A stretch of 64,000 nt of DNA from JADJNW01 sp964517175. Lineage in GTDB: Bacteria; Bacteroidota; Bacteroidia; Chitinophagales; Saprospiraceae. Shown in pieces: positions 53,399 through 63,020 of this stretch (positions are counted from its first letter, which is position 1; each line of letters starts with the position of its first letter). The DNA lies in contig CAZFBU010000002.1 of NCBI GenBank assembly GCA_964517175.1, forward strand, positions 24,979 to 88,978, given 5' to 3'. The notes under the pieces are model-generated. The model was not told where the DNA came from. It did no database searches and saw only the letters and a list, made by a program, of their open reading frames with translations. A program made the position numbers and the translations under genes.

Positions 53399-54343
53399 AT
53401 GACGAGGTATCTACTACTCCCTGTCGTTTTAGTTTTGACGACCCTGGCGCTCAAGGCTCAGCAGTTATCATTGTTCACGCAATACCGCGAAAATGCGGGG
53501 GTGATCAACCCGGCTGCTGTCGAGAGCGACTTTCTAGCCTTCGGACAAAATCTCAACTTTGGCGCTTCGTATCGCGCCCAATGGGTGGGATTGAACAATG
53601 CACCTACCACGCAGACGGTCCGATTTTCCTACTTGAATAAAGATTACAGCGGTGTCACCTTTATGGCTGGCGGGCACCTGTTCAACGATCAAACCGGCCC
53701 CACGGGCTTTACCGGGTTTTACGGTCGGATAGCGGGTGTGCTTTCGCAAGATCCCGAATACGGCGGCTTCGTCGTGGGCTTGAGTGCGGGCGCAGTGCAG
53801 TACCGGGTCAATGCTTCCGAGATTTTTCTGCGGGATGGCGGCGACGTGCTCGGTACGATGAATCAAGCGCAAATGTACCCGGACGTGGGCGTGGGCGTTT
53901 ACTATTATCAAACCATTGGCGACGCCGATTACTTCTATACCGGTGTATCGGTGCCGCAGGTGGCCGGGCTCGATCTGACCTTCCGGAACGACGATGGCGA
54001 ATTTTTCACCCAGCGCGTGCAGCACTTCTACGGATTACTCGGATTCTACAAGTTTTTTGACAATGATAGCTTCCTGGAGCCATCCATGTGGGTCAAATAC
54101 ACGCAAAACGCGCCGGTAAACGTGGACGTAAACCTTCGCTATCAAACGCCAAACAGCCTCTGGATCGGCACGGGCGTCTCTTCCGCGAAAACTTTTCATC
54201 TGGATGCGGGAGTCATGCTGGGCGCCAACAGTTTCGACAATATCATTCGCATCGGATATGGCTTTGGCTACTCATTCACTTCTTTTGGTCCCTCTGCCGG
54301 TACCACCCATGAATTGAATATATCCTTTGGATTTGATCGCTAA
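53399..54343 (+). CDS. PorP/SprF family outer-membrane protein
   Basis: 314 residues from ATG 53399. Signal MTRYLLLPVVLVLTTLALKA followed by QQLSLFTQYRENAGVINPAA, the QxSLFTQY...NPA opening of this family, then a beta-strand rich barrel (RAQWVGLNNAPTTQTVRFSY; FGAGYSFTSFGPSAGTTHEL). It lies directly before the giant T9SS type B adhesin on the same strand (144 bases), the SprF-SprB arrangement seen in gliding Bacteroidota. Confidence 0.9.
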   Translation: MTRYLLLPVVLVLTTLALKAQQLSLFTQYRENAGVINPAAVESDFLAFGQNLNFGASYRAQWVGLNNAPTTQTVRFSYLNKDYSGVTFMAGGHLFNDQTGPTGFTGFYGRIAGVLSQDPEYGGFVVGLSAGAVQYRVNASEIFLRDGGDVLGTMNQAQMYPDVGVGVYYYQTIGDADYFYTGVSVPQVAGLDLTFRNDDGEFFTQRVQHFYGLLGFYKFFDNDSFLEPSMWVKYTQNAPVNVDVNLRYQTPNSLWIGTGVSSAKTFHLDAGVMLGANSFDNIIRIGYGFGYSFTSFGPSAGTTHELNISFGFDR

Positions 54344-54487
54344 GGCTACAAACCAATGAGTTTGTAAAAATTGTACAGTACTTTGATTATCCCTGATAAT
54401 TTTTAACGTAAAAACAAAAGCACTCGGAGCCATTTGGCAATGAGTCGGCTTCTAATTGTTCATTTTCCCATGGAAAGAACTAATAAT

Positions 54488-57400
54488 ATGAAATTCAGTT
54501 ATCTCTTGAAAAGATTGCTATCCACCATCGCAATCGTATCCGCGCTTCAGCTAACGGCGTGGGCACAACCCTCTTTATTGTTTGAGTCTGCTTCGCCGGA
54601 AGCCGGGGAGCAGTTCTGTGTGGAGATAGGCGTGAAAGACTTCACGGATATCCTGTCGATGGATTTTTCTCTCAACTGGGACCCCAATGTGATCCAGTTT
54701 GATGGCGTACAGGGTTTTGGTTTACCCAACTTTGATGCTGCCAACTTCGACCAGACGCTAACGGCCGAAGGAAAGCTGAGCGTGAGCTGGCTATTTGCAG
54801 AATGTTCGCCTTCTGTTACTGGCTTCACCATTCTGGAGGACGGCACCCGAATCTTCGAGCTGTGCTTCACCGCCCTCGGCGCTTACGGCGCTACTACTTC
54901 AATTTCCCTGAGCAATGACCCAATGCCCATCAACGTGCAGCGTGTCAATGCCTGTCCAAACAACATCGGTATGCTGAGTGACAACGGGCTGGTTTCCGTT
55001 GGTGTACGGCCGCTCACGCTTATCGCATCCAGGGAGGAAGGTAACGAAGGCGACCTGGTGTGCGTGGATTACAGCGTAACCGGCTTTGATGACCTGACGA
55101 GTATGCAGTTCTCGGTAAACTGGGACCCCACCGTGCTAAAGTTTGAAAATGTTGTCGTGCTGGAAAATCTCATCAATCTGGCTGCCAGTAGTTTCGGTAC
55201 GCCTCTGTTGCCTACGGTGGACGACGGCAACCTGATCGTTTCCTGGTCTTATTTCGATCCGAACGACCCCGGCGTAAGCCTGCCGGACAGCACTGATATT
55301 TTTCAGGTTTGTTATCGGGTAATTGGTGATTGTGAAACTTCTACGCCCATTAATTTCTCCGATTCTCCCCGTCCTTTTGAATTCACGAATGCCGTCGTCA
55401 GTGGCTTTCGCCTGGCCGTTCAGACCGAATCCGGGCGCGTGCGTGTGGGAGATTGCGATCCAACTGGTTTGCAATTGTTTGCTGATTGTGGCGAACCCGT
55501 TAACCCCAACGATGAAGTTTGCGTAAAAATCAGCACTGCCGGTTTTACAGGAATCAGAGAATTTAACTGGAATTTGGAGTGGAACGAGAATATCCTGGAA
55601 TTTGTGGAAGTGAGAAATTTCACCAACCAATTAACCGGATTTAACGCCGGCGACCTCAACACCGCGAACGTCTCCAACGGCGTGCTCGGAGCATCCTGGT
55701 CAACGGTGCTGCCATCGGGTACGAATTTACCCGGCGGGCAGGGGGATTTATTTGAAGTGTGTTTTAAAGTGGTTGGCGTTGGTGGCGGAAGCCCGGTTCG
55801 ATTCAGCGGCTCACCGGCGCGGGTCATCAATTCTATGAATAATAACATCGGCATCAATCCATCCAACTGCGCCGTCGAAGTCATTCGACCGGATGGCGTG
55901 ATCATGACGTTGGCCGACAGCGAAGCGCCGCTGGGTGATACAACTTGCGTTGACGTGGCGGTGTCCAATTTCACCGATATTGAGAGCTATCAATTCTCGA
56001 TGGCCTGGCAGCCGAATCACGCTTCTTTCATCGGTATTGAAAATATCAATTTACCGGAAGCATCGCTGGCGAATTTTGGATTTCTGGGCGTAGAAAGTGG
56101 TAGTTTCACCTTTCAGTGGACGCCCAGCCAGGCTTACACGGTAACCGACAATACGGTCATATTCGAAGCCTGTTTTGAAATGATCGGCGATCCGCAGGAT
56201 TGTCAGGACCTGAGTGTTGTAAATGAACCGCTGGTAACGGAGGCGACTTCCACTATTTCCAATGGCAACGACATCGGCGTCACCAGCCAGTTGGCGGAGT
56301 TGTGCGTCCTTTTTCCGGAAGGCTTTTTCCTCGATATTGGCGAAGTCGTCGGTGATGTTGGTACGACGTCCTGTGTGCCAATTGATGTGACGAGCTTCGA
56401 TGACATAACGTCCACACAATTCACCATAAGCTGGGAGCCTTCTGCTTTGCAGTTTGAAGGCATTCAAAACCCCGGCACGTTGCCCGGACTTACAGATGCA
56501 AGTTTCAATACAACTTCGGCGGATGTCGGGGTTTTGGAAGTCAACTGGAGTGGGGCGCCTGCCACGCTACCCGATAGCAGTACGATTTTTGAATTGTGTT
56601 TCAACCTGGCTGGCACACCGGATTCGTGCTATCAGGTGCGCCTGGGCGAACCAACGGCTGCTGTAACAACTATTAATGGTGATGGCAGCGTTTTGTCCGA
56701 TCCGGGCGAAATTTGCATTCGCGATCGCTTGCTGCTGACGGACACAACAATCACCCCCGTGAGTTGCCCCGGCAATGAGGATGGTTCTATTGTCGTCAGC
56801 GTAACCGGTGGGCGGGAACCCCTGGGCTACACCTGGGAAACGATTCCGGCAACGGTTCCGCGCTTCGGCCCCGAAGCCAGAAACCTGCCTCCGGGATTGG
56901 TAACGCTTACCGTTTTTGACAACAGCAACCCTTCCCTGGTACTGAGAGATACTTTTGAAGTGACGCTTGCCGGTGATTTGCCAGCCGCCAACGCCGGTGA
57001 CGATAAACCTTTCGTGTGTGATCCGCCCATTGTGACACTTGAAGGACAAGGATCGGAAGGTCCTAATTTTTCTTATCGCTGGACGACAATAAATGGTCGG
57101 CTAACGCCCGACAATAATGAACTGTCATCTGGTGCACTGGCTCCGGGGCGTTACGTTTTGGCAGTTACAAACAATGAGACGGGCTGTATTGCCAGAGATA
57201 CCGTCGAGATTATTGCAACTAATTTCCCCACAGCGAATGCCGGTTTTAGTCGGGAACTTTCCTGCGATACCAACGAACTTACGCTGGATGGTTCTGGTTC
57301 TTCTTCCGGCAATGCAATTTCTTACCTTTGGACGGCTCGCAATGGCGGCATTGTACCGGAAGGGCAGGAAACGCTGGTCAATCCAATGATAACGGCTCCG

Positions 57401-60328
57401 GGGCGCTATATTCTTGCCGTTACCAACCAGGAATCAAGCTGTGTGGCACGGGATACCATCGAAGTATCACAAACATTCCCCAATGCCAACGCCGGTGCAG
57501 ATCAGGAGTTGAACTGCGACCTGGGCAGCCGGGCTACGCTGGCTTCTGCTTCCATCAATAATCAGTTGCAAACAGCAACGCAGTGGCTCCTGGAAACTGG
57601 CGAGATCATCGCTACCAGCGATACCATCCAGGTACAGGAAACCGGTACTTATATTATGCAGGTTATCAATGCAGCGAACAATTGTGCCGCCATTGACACC
57701 GTCGTGGTGCGACCCAGCCCGGATGCGCCGCAGGTAAACGCCGGCGACGCTGCCGAACTGACCTGCGTAGTGGATACTCTGACGCTCAATGCCAGTATCA
57801 GTAATTCCGATGATTTTGTTTTCCAATGGGAGGCGCTGCAGGGTGGCGCTTTTGTGCCGGGCACGGAAGCATCTCTAACCCCTCAGGTAGCTACGCCGGG
57901 CGCTTACCGGCTCGTGGTTACGGATACGGTGACCAATTGCAGAATCACCGATATTGTAACCATTGCGGTAAATGATTCTATTCCAACTGCCGAAGCGGGT
58001 ATGCCTACCGAGGTCACTTGCCAGGATGGAGGCGCGTTGCTTGATGGAACGGGTTCTTCCACCGGGGATGATTTTTCTTATGTCTGGACCTTGAGCGGCA
58101 ACGTCATAGCAATGGATACACTCCAGGTTTCTGCAGAAGCCCCGGGCAATTACCTGCTGGAAGTAATCAATAATCGCAATGGTTGTACCGCCATTGATTC
58201 GGTCATGGTTGGACTCAATGCGGATATTCCGAATGTCAGGCTGCCGATTGACGATCTCGAACTGGATTGCAATACGAATACGCTAACTATTGAAGCCGAG
58301 GTAGAAATTACAAACGATTACACGCTGGAATGGGTGCTATTGGAGGGTGGTAATATTATTAGCAGCGATACAACGCTCACCATTGAAGTGAACGCACCGG
58401 GTACTTATCAACTGAGGATTACCGATAATACGACTGGCTGCGTTGGCGTTAACGAAGCGGTGGTCAACCCCAATACCGATGCTCCGTCGGCTATCATCGC
58501 ACAGGATTCTGCGAGCATCACTTGTGATACGGATGTGATTACACCAAATACACAAAATTCTTCTGTTGGTAGTGATTTCACTTATCAGTGGAGTGCACTT
58601 GATGGCGGCGCTACGCCTTCGCCGAGCAATGCATTGCAAACCAGCATCAATACGCCGGGTGCTTATGTCTTGGTTATTACGGATAATTCCAATGGCTGTA
58701 TCGCTACGGATACCATTGTGGTGATGGAAGATCGCATCGAGCCAACGATTGCTTTCGGCACGCCGGACATGCTTTCCTGCACCATTGAAACAGTAACGAT
58801 TGATGCAACCGCTTCTACTGCGGGTAATATCGCGGCTAACTGGAATGGCGGTCAGAATACGCCCAACCCAACAAGCACCAGTAATCCTTTGATCGTGGAG
58901 GCAACGCAAGGCGGCATCTATATTCTGGAATTGACAAATAACGATAACGGCTGTGTGGCGACCGATTCGATTCAGGTGATGGTGGATGAGGATCGCCCGC
59001 AGGTTTTCATCGCAGAACCCGATGCCCTGACTTGTACGGAACCAAATATCTCACTGGATGCATCCGACTCGTCGATAAATGGCGACTTTACAGCAAATTG
59101 GCAAGTAGTGACTGGGGGCGGCACGGTCCAAACCAATACGAATAATCCATTGCTGGCAACGGCAAATGGTGCGGGCACTTATCAACTGACCATTATCCGG
59201 ACGGCGGATGGTTGCGAAGCCTCTGCACAGGTTACGCTCACCGAACCCGAAGTACCGATGGCCAGCGCAACGGCTTCGCAAAGCGTGATTGGCTGCGGCG
59301 AAACAACAACGCTCAGCAGTGCCGGGTCTTCTACCGGAGCAAATATAGCTTATGAGTGGTCGGTGATTGACGGCTCGGCAACTATTGCCAACCCGACCGC
59401 TGCCGAAATTCAGGTAGGACAGGCGGGAACCTACCAGCTATTCGTACTCAACACCGACAATGGCTGCTCAGAAACGGCATCGGTTCAGGTTTCCTTTGAT
59501 GTGCAGTTTGAATTGGCGAATGCAGGCATGGACGTGGCAGCCTGCTCTCCAAGCGCCAGCCTGACGGCTAATCTGCCTGCCGGAACAACTGGCCGCTGGA
59601 CGACTGCCTCCGGTGCAACGATTGACAATCCGACGGCTGCTTCTGTTAATGTTGCTAACCTGACCACCGGCGATAATCTTTTCACCTGGACGCTTTCTGC
59701 CGACGGATGTCAGGATTATAGTTCGGATCAGGTACGCGTGAAATTGGAGACGGCGCCCATTGCAGCAGATGATGCATTGACGCTGAAAGCCGGAGAAACG
59801 GCTGGTTCTATTTTGGTGTCCGGCAATGATGTGACGGAAAATGTACTGGATTTTACGATTGCGATTTCGCAGCAGCCTCAGTTTGGACAGGCAACTGTTT
59901 CTGATGCAGGACGCGTGGCCTACACTGTGAAGCCCGGCGTATTCGGTCAGGACGAGTTTGCCTACACGATTTGTAGCTCAAATTGTCCGACGCTTTGCGA
60001 CTCTGCGTTCGTACAGGTATTCATTGAAGAAGACCCGAACTTTGAAGCGCCACCCCGCACCAATGCCATCACGCCTAACGGCGATGGTTTAAATGAAACT
60101 TTGATCTTTGATGAGTTGCTCATCAACCCGGAACAATATCCAGATAACGAGTTGATTATTTTCAACCGTTGGGGAGACATCGTGTATCAAATCAAAAATT
60201 ATAACAACCAATGGGATGGGACGAATGAGATGGGACAAAACCTGCCAGAGGGCACTTACTATTACATCCTGCGGCTAAACATCTCCGAAGGCGTCATTAT
60301 CCGGGGTGACGTGACCATTATTCGATAG
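54488..60328 (+). CDS. giant T9SS type B surface adhesin with cohesin-like and PKD-like repeats
   Basis: 1946 residues from ATG 54488 (MKFSYLLKRLLSTIAIVSAL signal; upstream ATG at 54434 rejected). Five cohesin-like domains of about 145 residues occupy 27-745, each with FTDILSMDFSLNWDPNVIQF-like wording. A SprB-like unit follows (about 747-834), then about ten PKD/Ig-like units of 85-90 residues (AGDDKPFVCDPPIVTLEGQG; GAYRLVVTDTVTNC style) to about 1675, a cadherin/VCBS-like unit (AADDALTLKAGETAGSILVS) and a type B sorting domain (NAITPNGDGLNETLIFDELL; WDGTNEMGQNLPEGTYYYIL). Gliding or matrix adhesion inferred; PorP/SprF sits just upstream. Confidence 0.92.
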   Translation: MKFSYLLKRLLSTIAIVSALQLTAWAQPSLLFESASPEAGEQFCVEIGVKDFTDILSMDFSLNWDPNVIQFDGVQGFGLPNFDAANFDQTLTAEGKLSVSWLFAECSPSVTGFTILEDGTRIFELCFTALGAYGATTSISLSNDPMPINVQRVNACPNNIGMLSDNGLVSVGVRPLTLIASREEGNEGDLVCVDYSVTGFDDLTSMQFSVNWDPTVLKFENVVVLENLINLAASSFGTPLLPTVDDGNLIVSWSYFDPNDPGVSLPDSTDIFQVCYRVIGDCETSTPINFSDSPRPFEFTNAVVSGFRLAVQTESGRVRVGDCDPTGLQLFADCGEPVNPNDEVCVKISTAGFTGIREFNWNLEWNENILEFVEVRNFTNQLTGFNAGDLNTANVSNGVLGASWSTVLPSGTNLPGGQGDLFEVCFKVVGVGGGSPVRFSGSPARVINSMNNNIGINPSNCAVEVIRPDGVIMTLADSEAPLGDTTCVDVAVSNFTDIESYQFSMAWQPNHASFIGIENINLPEASLANFGFLGVESGSFTFQWTPSQAYTVTDNTVIFEACFEMIGDPQDCQDLSVVNEPLVTEATSTISNGNDIGVTSQLAELCVLFPEGFFLDIGEVVGDVGTTSCVPIDVTSFDDITSTQFTISWEPSALQFEGIQNPGTLPGLTDASFNTTSADVGVLEVNWSGAPATLPDSSTIFELCFNLAGTPDSCYQVRLGEPTAAVTTINGDGSVLSDPGEICIRDRLLLTDTTITPVSCPGNEDGSIVVSVTGGREPLGYTWETIPATVPRFGPEARNLPPGLVTLTVFDNSNPSLVLRDTFEVTLAGDLPAANAGDDKPFVCDPPIVTLEGQGSEGPNFSYRWTTINGRLTPDNNELSSGALAPGRYVLAVTNNETGCIARDTVEIIATNFPTANAGFSRELSCDTNELTLDGSGSSSGNAISYLWTARNGGIVPEGQETLVNPMITAPGRYILAVTNQESSCVARDTIEVSQTFPNANAGADQELNCDLGSRATLASASINNQLQTATQWLLETGEIIATSDTIQVQETGTYIMQVINAANNCAAIDTVVVRPSPDAPQVNAGDAAELTCVVDTLTLNASISNSDDFVFQWEALQGGAFVPGTEASLTPQVATPGAYRLVVTDTVTNCRITDIVTIAVNDSIPTAEAGMPTEVTCQDGGALLDGTGSSTGDDFSYVWTLSGNVIAMDTLQVSAEAPGNYLLEVINNRNGCTAIDSVMVGLNADIPNVRLPIDDLELDCNTNTLTIEAEVEITNDYTLEWVLLEGGNIISSDTTLTIEVNAPGTYQLRITDNTTGCVGVNEAVVNPNTDAPSAIIAQDSASITCDTDVITPNTQNSSVGSDFTYQWSALDGGATPSPSNALQTSINTPGAYVLVITDNSNGCIATDTIVVMEDRIEPTIAFGTPDMLSCTIETVTIDATASTAGNIAANWNGGQNTPNPTSTSNPLIVEATQGGIYILELTNNDNGCVATDSIQVMVDEDRPQVFIAEPDALTCTEPNISLDASDSSINGDFTANWQVVTGGGTVQTNTNNPLLATANGAGTYQLTIIRTADGCEASAQVTLTEPEVPMASATASQSVIGCGETTTLSSAGSSTGANIAYEWSVIDGSATIANPTAAEIQVGQAGTYQLFVLNTDNGCSETASVQVSFDVQFELANAGMDVAACSPSASLTANLPAGTTGRWTTASGATIDNPTAASVNVANLTTGDNLFTWTLSADGCQDYSSDQVRVKLETAPIAADDALTLKAGETAGSILVSGNDVTENVLDFTIAISQQPQFGQATVSDAGRVAYTVKPGVFGQDEFAYTICSSNCPTLCDSAFVQVFIEEDPNFEAPPRTNAITPNGDGLNETLIFDELLINPEQYPDNELIIFNRWGDIVYQIKNYNNQWDGTNEMGQNLPEGTYYYILRLNISEGVIIRGDVTIIR

Positions 60329-60362
60329 CGTAACGCTGATCTCTGATCGGCGGGGGCAAAGC

Positions 60363-60406
60363 AAAAAAGCGTCTTGCAGATTCAACATCTCAAGACGCTT
60401 TTTTTT
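60363..60406. terminator. bidirectional terminator between adhesin and groL
   Basis: AAAAAAGCGTCTTG and CAAGACGCTTTTTT form an 8-bp GC stem with T-runs on both strands. Confidence 0.88.
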
Positions 60407-60414
60407 GCGGTGAC

Positions 60415-60455
60415 AATAAAAAATCCCGGATTTCAATGTAACAGAAACCCGGGAT
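60415..60455 (-). terminator. terminator of groL
   Basis: On the minus strand ATCCCGGGTTTC pairs with GAAATCCGGGAT over a 9-base loop, followed by TTTTTTA. Confidence 0.85.
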
Positions 60456-60488
60456 AATGTTGGTTATGACTTTCTAAACAGCTTGTAA

Positions 60489-62132
60489 TTACATCATACC
60501 GCCCATACCGCCTGGCATGCCGCCACCAGCAGGCATTCCATTACCTTCCGGTTCTGGCTTATCACTGATTACGCACTCAGTTGTGAGCACCATGCCCGCG
60601 ATAGAGCCGGCATTTTCCAGCGCAATACGCGTTACCTTCGTCGGATCAATTACCCCTGCTTTTTTCAAATCTTCAAACTGGTCGGTACGCGCATTGTAGC
60701 CAAAGCTGCCTTCCCCATTCAATACTTGCTGCAGTACAACGGAGCCTTCGGCACCGGCGTTATCCGCGATCGTACGCAAAGGTGCTTCCAGTGCTTTTTT
60801 CACAATCTGGATACCAATGGTTTCATCTTCGTTGCTGCCTTTCAGGTCAGCGATCGCCGCAATTGCGCGAACAAGCGCCACACCGCCACCAGCCACGATG
60901 CCTTCCTCTACCGCAGCGCGGGTAGCGTGCAGAGCGTCATCTACGCGGTCTTTCTTCTCTTTCATTTCAACTTCTGTCGCTGCACCAACGTACAACACCG
61001 CAACACCGCCAGCGAGTTTTGCCAAGCGCTCCTGTAGCTTTTCCTTATCGTAATCAGAAGTCGTAGCTTCAATTTGCTGCTTGATCTGGTTGATTCGAGC
61101 CTTGATTTGCTCCTCTTCACCAGCACCGTTCACAATGGTCGTATTGTCTTTGTCAATCGTGATCTTCTCTGCCTGTCCCAGGTGGTGTAATTCCGTGTTC
61201 TCCAGCTTGTAACCTTTCTCTTCGCTGATAACCGTACCGCCGGTCAGAACGGCGATATCTTCCAGCATAGCCTTGCGGCGATCGCCAAAGCCCGGCGCTT
61301 TTACCGCAACCACTTTCAGGTTGGAACGCAGGCGGTTCACGACCAATACACCCAGTGCCTGGCTCTCCACATCTTCGGCGATGATCAGCAGCGGACGGCT
61401 GGCCGAGATCACTTTCTCCAGAATCGGGACGATGTCCTGCATATTGGAGACCTTCTTGTCGTAAATGAGAATGTACGGACTATCATATTCCGTCACCATT
61501 TCTTCGGCATCGGTCACAAAATACGGAGAAAGGTAGCCGCGGTCAAACTGCATACCCAGTACTTCCTGCATTTCCGTATCTGTGCCTTTGGCTTCTTCTA
61601 CTGTGATTACGCCGTCTTTGGAAACGCGCTTCATAGCATCAGCGATCAGTGTTCCGATTTCGTCGTCACTATTGGAAGAAATCGTTGCCACTTGCTTGAT
61701 TTTTTCGTAGTCGCTGCCGATGTGCTCAGATTGCTGCTTCAGATTTTCAACCACTTGCTTTACCGCCTTATCGATACCACGCTTCAGATCCATTGGATTG
61801 GCACCTGCGGTTACGTTTTTCAAACCGGCAGTAATCATCGCTTGTGCCAGAACGGTTGCAGTAGTTGTACCGTCACCTGCCACATCGGCAGTCTTCGACG
61901 CTACTTCTTTTACCATCTGCGCACCCATATTTTCTACCGGGTTTTCCAGTTCAATTTCTTTTGCAACGGTCACACCGTCCTTTGTGATTTGTGGCGCGCC
62001 AAAGCTCTTTTGAATCACAACATTGCGTCCTTTTGGGCCCAGCGTTACTTTTACAGCGTTTGCCAGCGCATCAACCCCGTTTTTCAGGTGTTCTCTGGCC
62101 TCGGTATTAAAGCTGATGTCTTTCGTAGCCAT
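60489..62132 (-). CDS. groL: GroEL chaperonin
   Basis: 547 residues. Start MATKDISFNTEAREHLKNGV; the ATP-site motifs DGTTTATVLAQAMI and TLGPKGRNVVIQ, the catalytic-Asp region VVAVKAPGFGDRRKAMLED and the GGM-rich tail (GGGMPGGMGGMM) are present. It folds proteins in the cytoplasm with GroES, which is encoded 97 bases upstream on the same strand. Confidence 0.98.
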   Translation of the reverse strand: MATKDISFNTEAREHLKNGVDALANAVKVTLGPKGRNVVIQKSFGAPQITKDGVTVAKEIELENPVENMGAQMVKEVASKTADVAGDGTTTATVLAQAMITAGLKNVTAGANPMDLKRGIDKAVKQVVENLKQQSEHIGSDYEKIKQVATISSNSDDEIGTLIADAMKRVSKDGVITVEEAKGTDTEMQEVLGMQFDRGYLSPYFVTDAEEMVTEYDSPYILIYDKKVSNMQDIVPILEKVISASRPLLIIAEDVESQALGVLVVNRLRSNLKVVAVKAPGFGDRRKAMLEDIAVLTGGTVISEEKGYKLENTELHHLGQAEKITIDKDNTTIVNGAGEEEQIKARINQIKQQIEATTSDYDKEKLQERLAKLAGGVAVLYVGAATEVEMKEKKDRVDDALHATRAAVEEGIVAGGGVALVRAIAAIADLKGSNEDETIGIQIVKKALEAPLRTIADNAGAEGSVVLQQVLNGEGSFGYNARTDQFEDLKKAGVIDPTKVTRIALENAGSIAGMVLTTECVISDKPEPEGNGMPAGGGMPGGMGGMM

Positions 62133-62229
62133 GTTTTATTTGAATTTTTTTGAATAAAATGAAATAAAAAAATAGAACAGAAGCACCCAATACTATCTGA
62201 GTATCAAATACATCTGTAAAAAAAGAAAA

Positions 62230-62493
62230 TCAGAGAATGACCAGGATGTCATCTTCGCGCATGATGAGATAGTCCTCACCTTCGTACTGTAGTTCCTGAC
62301 CGGCATATTTGCCGTACAATACCATATCGCCGGCCTGAACGGTCATCAGGTTGCCGTCTTTGCCAGGACCTACGGCAATCACCTCACCTTTTTGCGGTTT
62401 TTCCTTTGCCGTATCAGGAATAATGATACCTCCTTTGGTCTTCTCTTCAGCCGGAGATGGCTTAATTACAACTCTGTCGTTGATGGGTTTCAT
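62230..62493 (-). CDS. groS: GroES co-chaperonin
   Basis: 87 residues, slightly shorter than E. coli. Start MKPINDRVVIKPSPAEEKTK; mobile loop KTKGGIIIPDTAKEKPQKGE with GGI, and the roof GKDGNLMTVQAGDMVLYGKY. It caps GroEL. Upstream sequence has no CIRCE element; see the candidate sigma-54 type region at 62548-62610. Confidence 0.97.
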   Translation of the reverse strand: MKPINDRVVIKPSPAEEKTKGGIIIPDTAKEKPQKGEVIAVGPGKDGNLMTVQAGDMVLYGKYAGQELQYEGEDYLIMREDDILVIL

Positions 62494-62547
62494 ATTACAG
62501 TTTTAGATTTTTAGGTTAAACCATCAAAAGCATGTCACTCACTTCCT

Positions 62548-62610
62548 ATCACAGGTCGTGCCAACTATACTTTTCTGACAAATTTTCAGGTTTTATCGAT
62601 GAATTGTCAG
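62548..62610 (-). promoter_or_regulatory. candidate sigma-54-type promoter and CTGACA inverted repeat before groS
   Basis: On the minus strand TTGGCACG, 4 bases, GTGAT (62548-62564) resembles TTGGCACG-N4-TTGCW; -24 GG is intact, -12 is TG-A instead of TGC. Upstream CTGACAA and TTGTCAG (62575-62581 and 62604-62610) form a perfect 7-bp inverted repeat, and further CTGACA copies follow. About 55 bases separate the promoter from the groS ATG. Confidence 0.4.
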
Positions 62611-62687
62611 CTTTCAGATATTAAAAGTGCATTTATCATGCAATCTTGACAAAAAAAGGCTGACAAAAGAGGCAAGCCTGAACAGAA

Positions 62688-62722
62688 AAACCCGATAAGG
62701 AAAGGAACACTTACCGGGTTTT
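62688..62722 (-). terminator. terminator of secG
   Basis: On the minus strand AACCCGGTAAG and CTTATCGGGTT pair (one G-U) over a 10-base loop, followed by TTT. Separates secG from groS. Confidence 0.8.
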
Positions 62723-62751
62723 ACTCCATTATTTATGGCTTCCTGGAATAT

Positions 62752-63018
62752 TTATTGCGATTGCAGTGGAATATTCTCCGCTCCGCCCGCACTGCCCACC
62801 ATCAACGTAGTGATGATGCAAAGCACGAATAGCGCAATGGCCAAATACCAGGTCACTTTTTCAATGAAATCAGCCGATTTGGCTGCGCCAAACATTTGGT
62901 TTGCCTGCGAACCACCGAAGGTAGCATCCACGCCGCCACCCTTGGGGTTCTGGATCAGAACGGCTGCCATCAGCAGCACACAAACCAACGCAATCAGGAC
63001 CGTTAATGCCGTCAACAT
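62752..63018 (-). CDS. secG: SecG, preprotein translocase subunit
   Basis: 88 residues with two membrane segments (MLTALTVLIALVCVLLMAAV and about 56-76), the GGG motif in LIQNPKGGGVDATFGGSQAN, and an Ala/Gly-rich linker. Length and topology match SecG, which assists SecYE/SecA in export. It starts 2 bases after the stop of the upstream gene, so the two form one transcript, closed by a terminator. Confidence 0.93.
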   Translation of the reverse strand: MLTALTVLIALVCVLLMAAVLIQNPKGGGVDATFGGSQANQMFGAAKSADFIEKVTWYLAIALFVLCIITTLMVGSAGGAENIPLQSQ

Positions 63019-63020
63019 TG

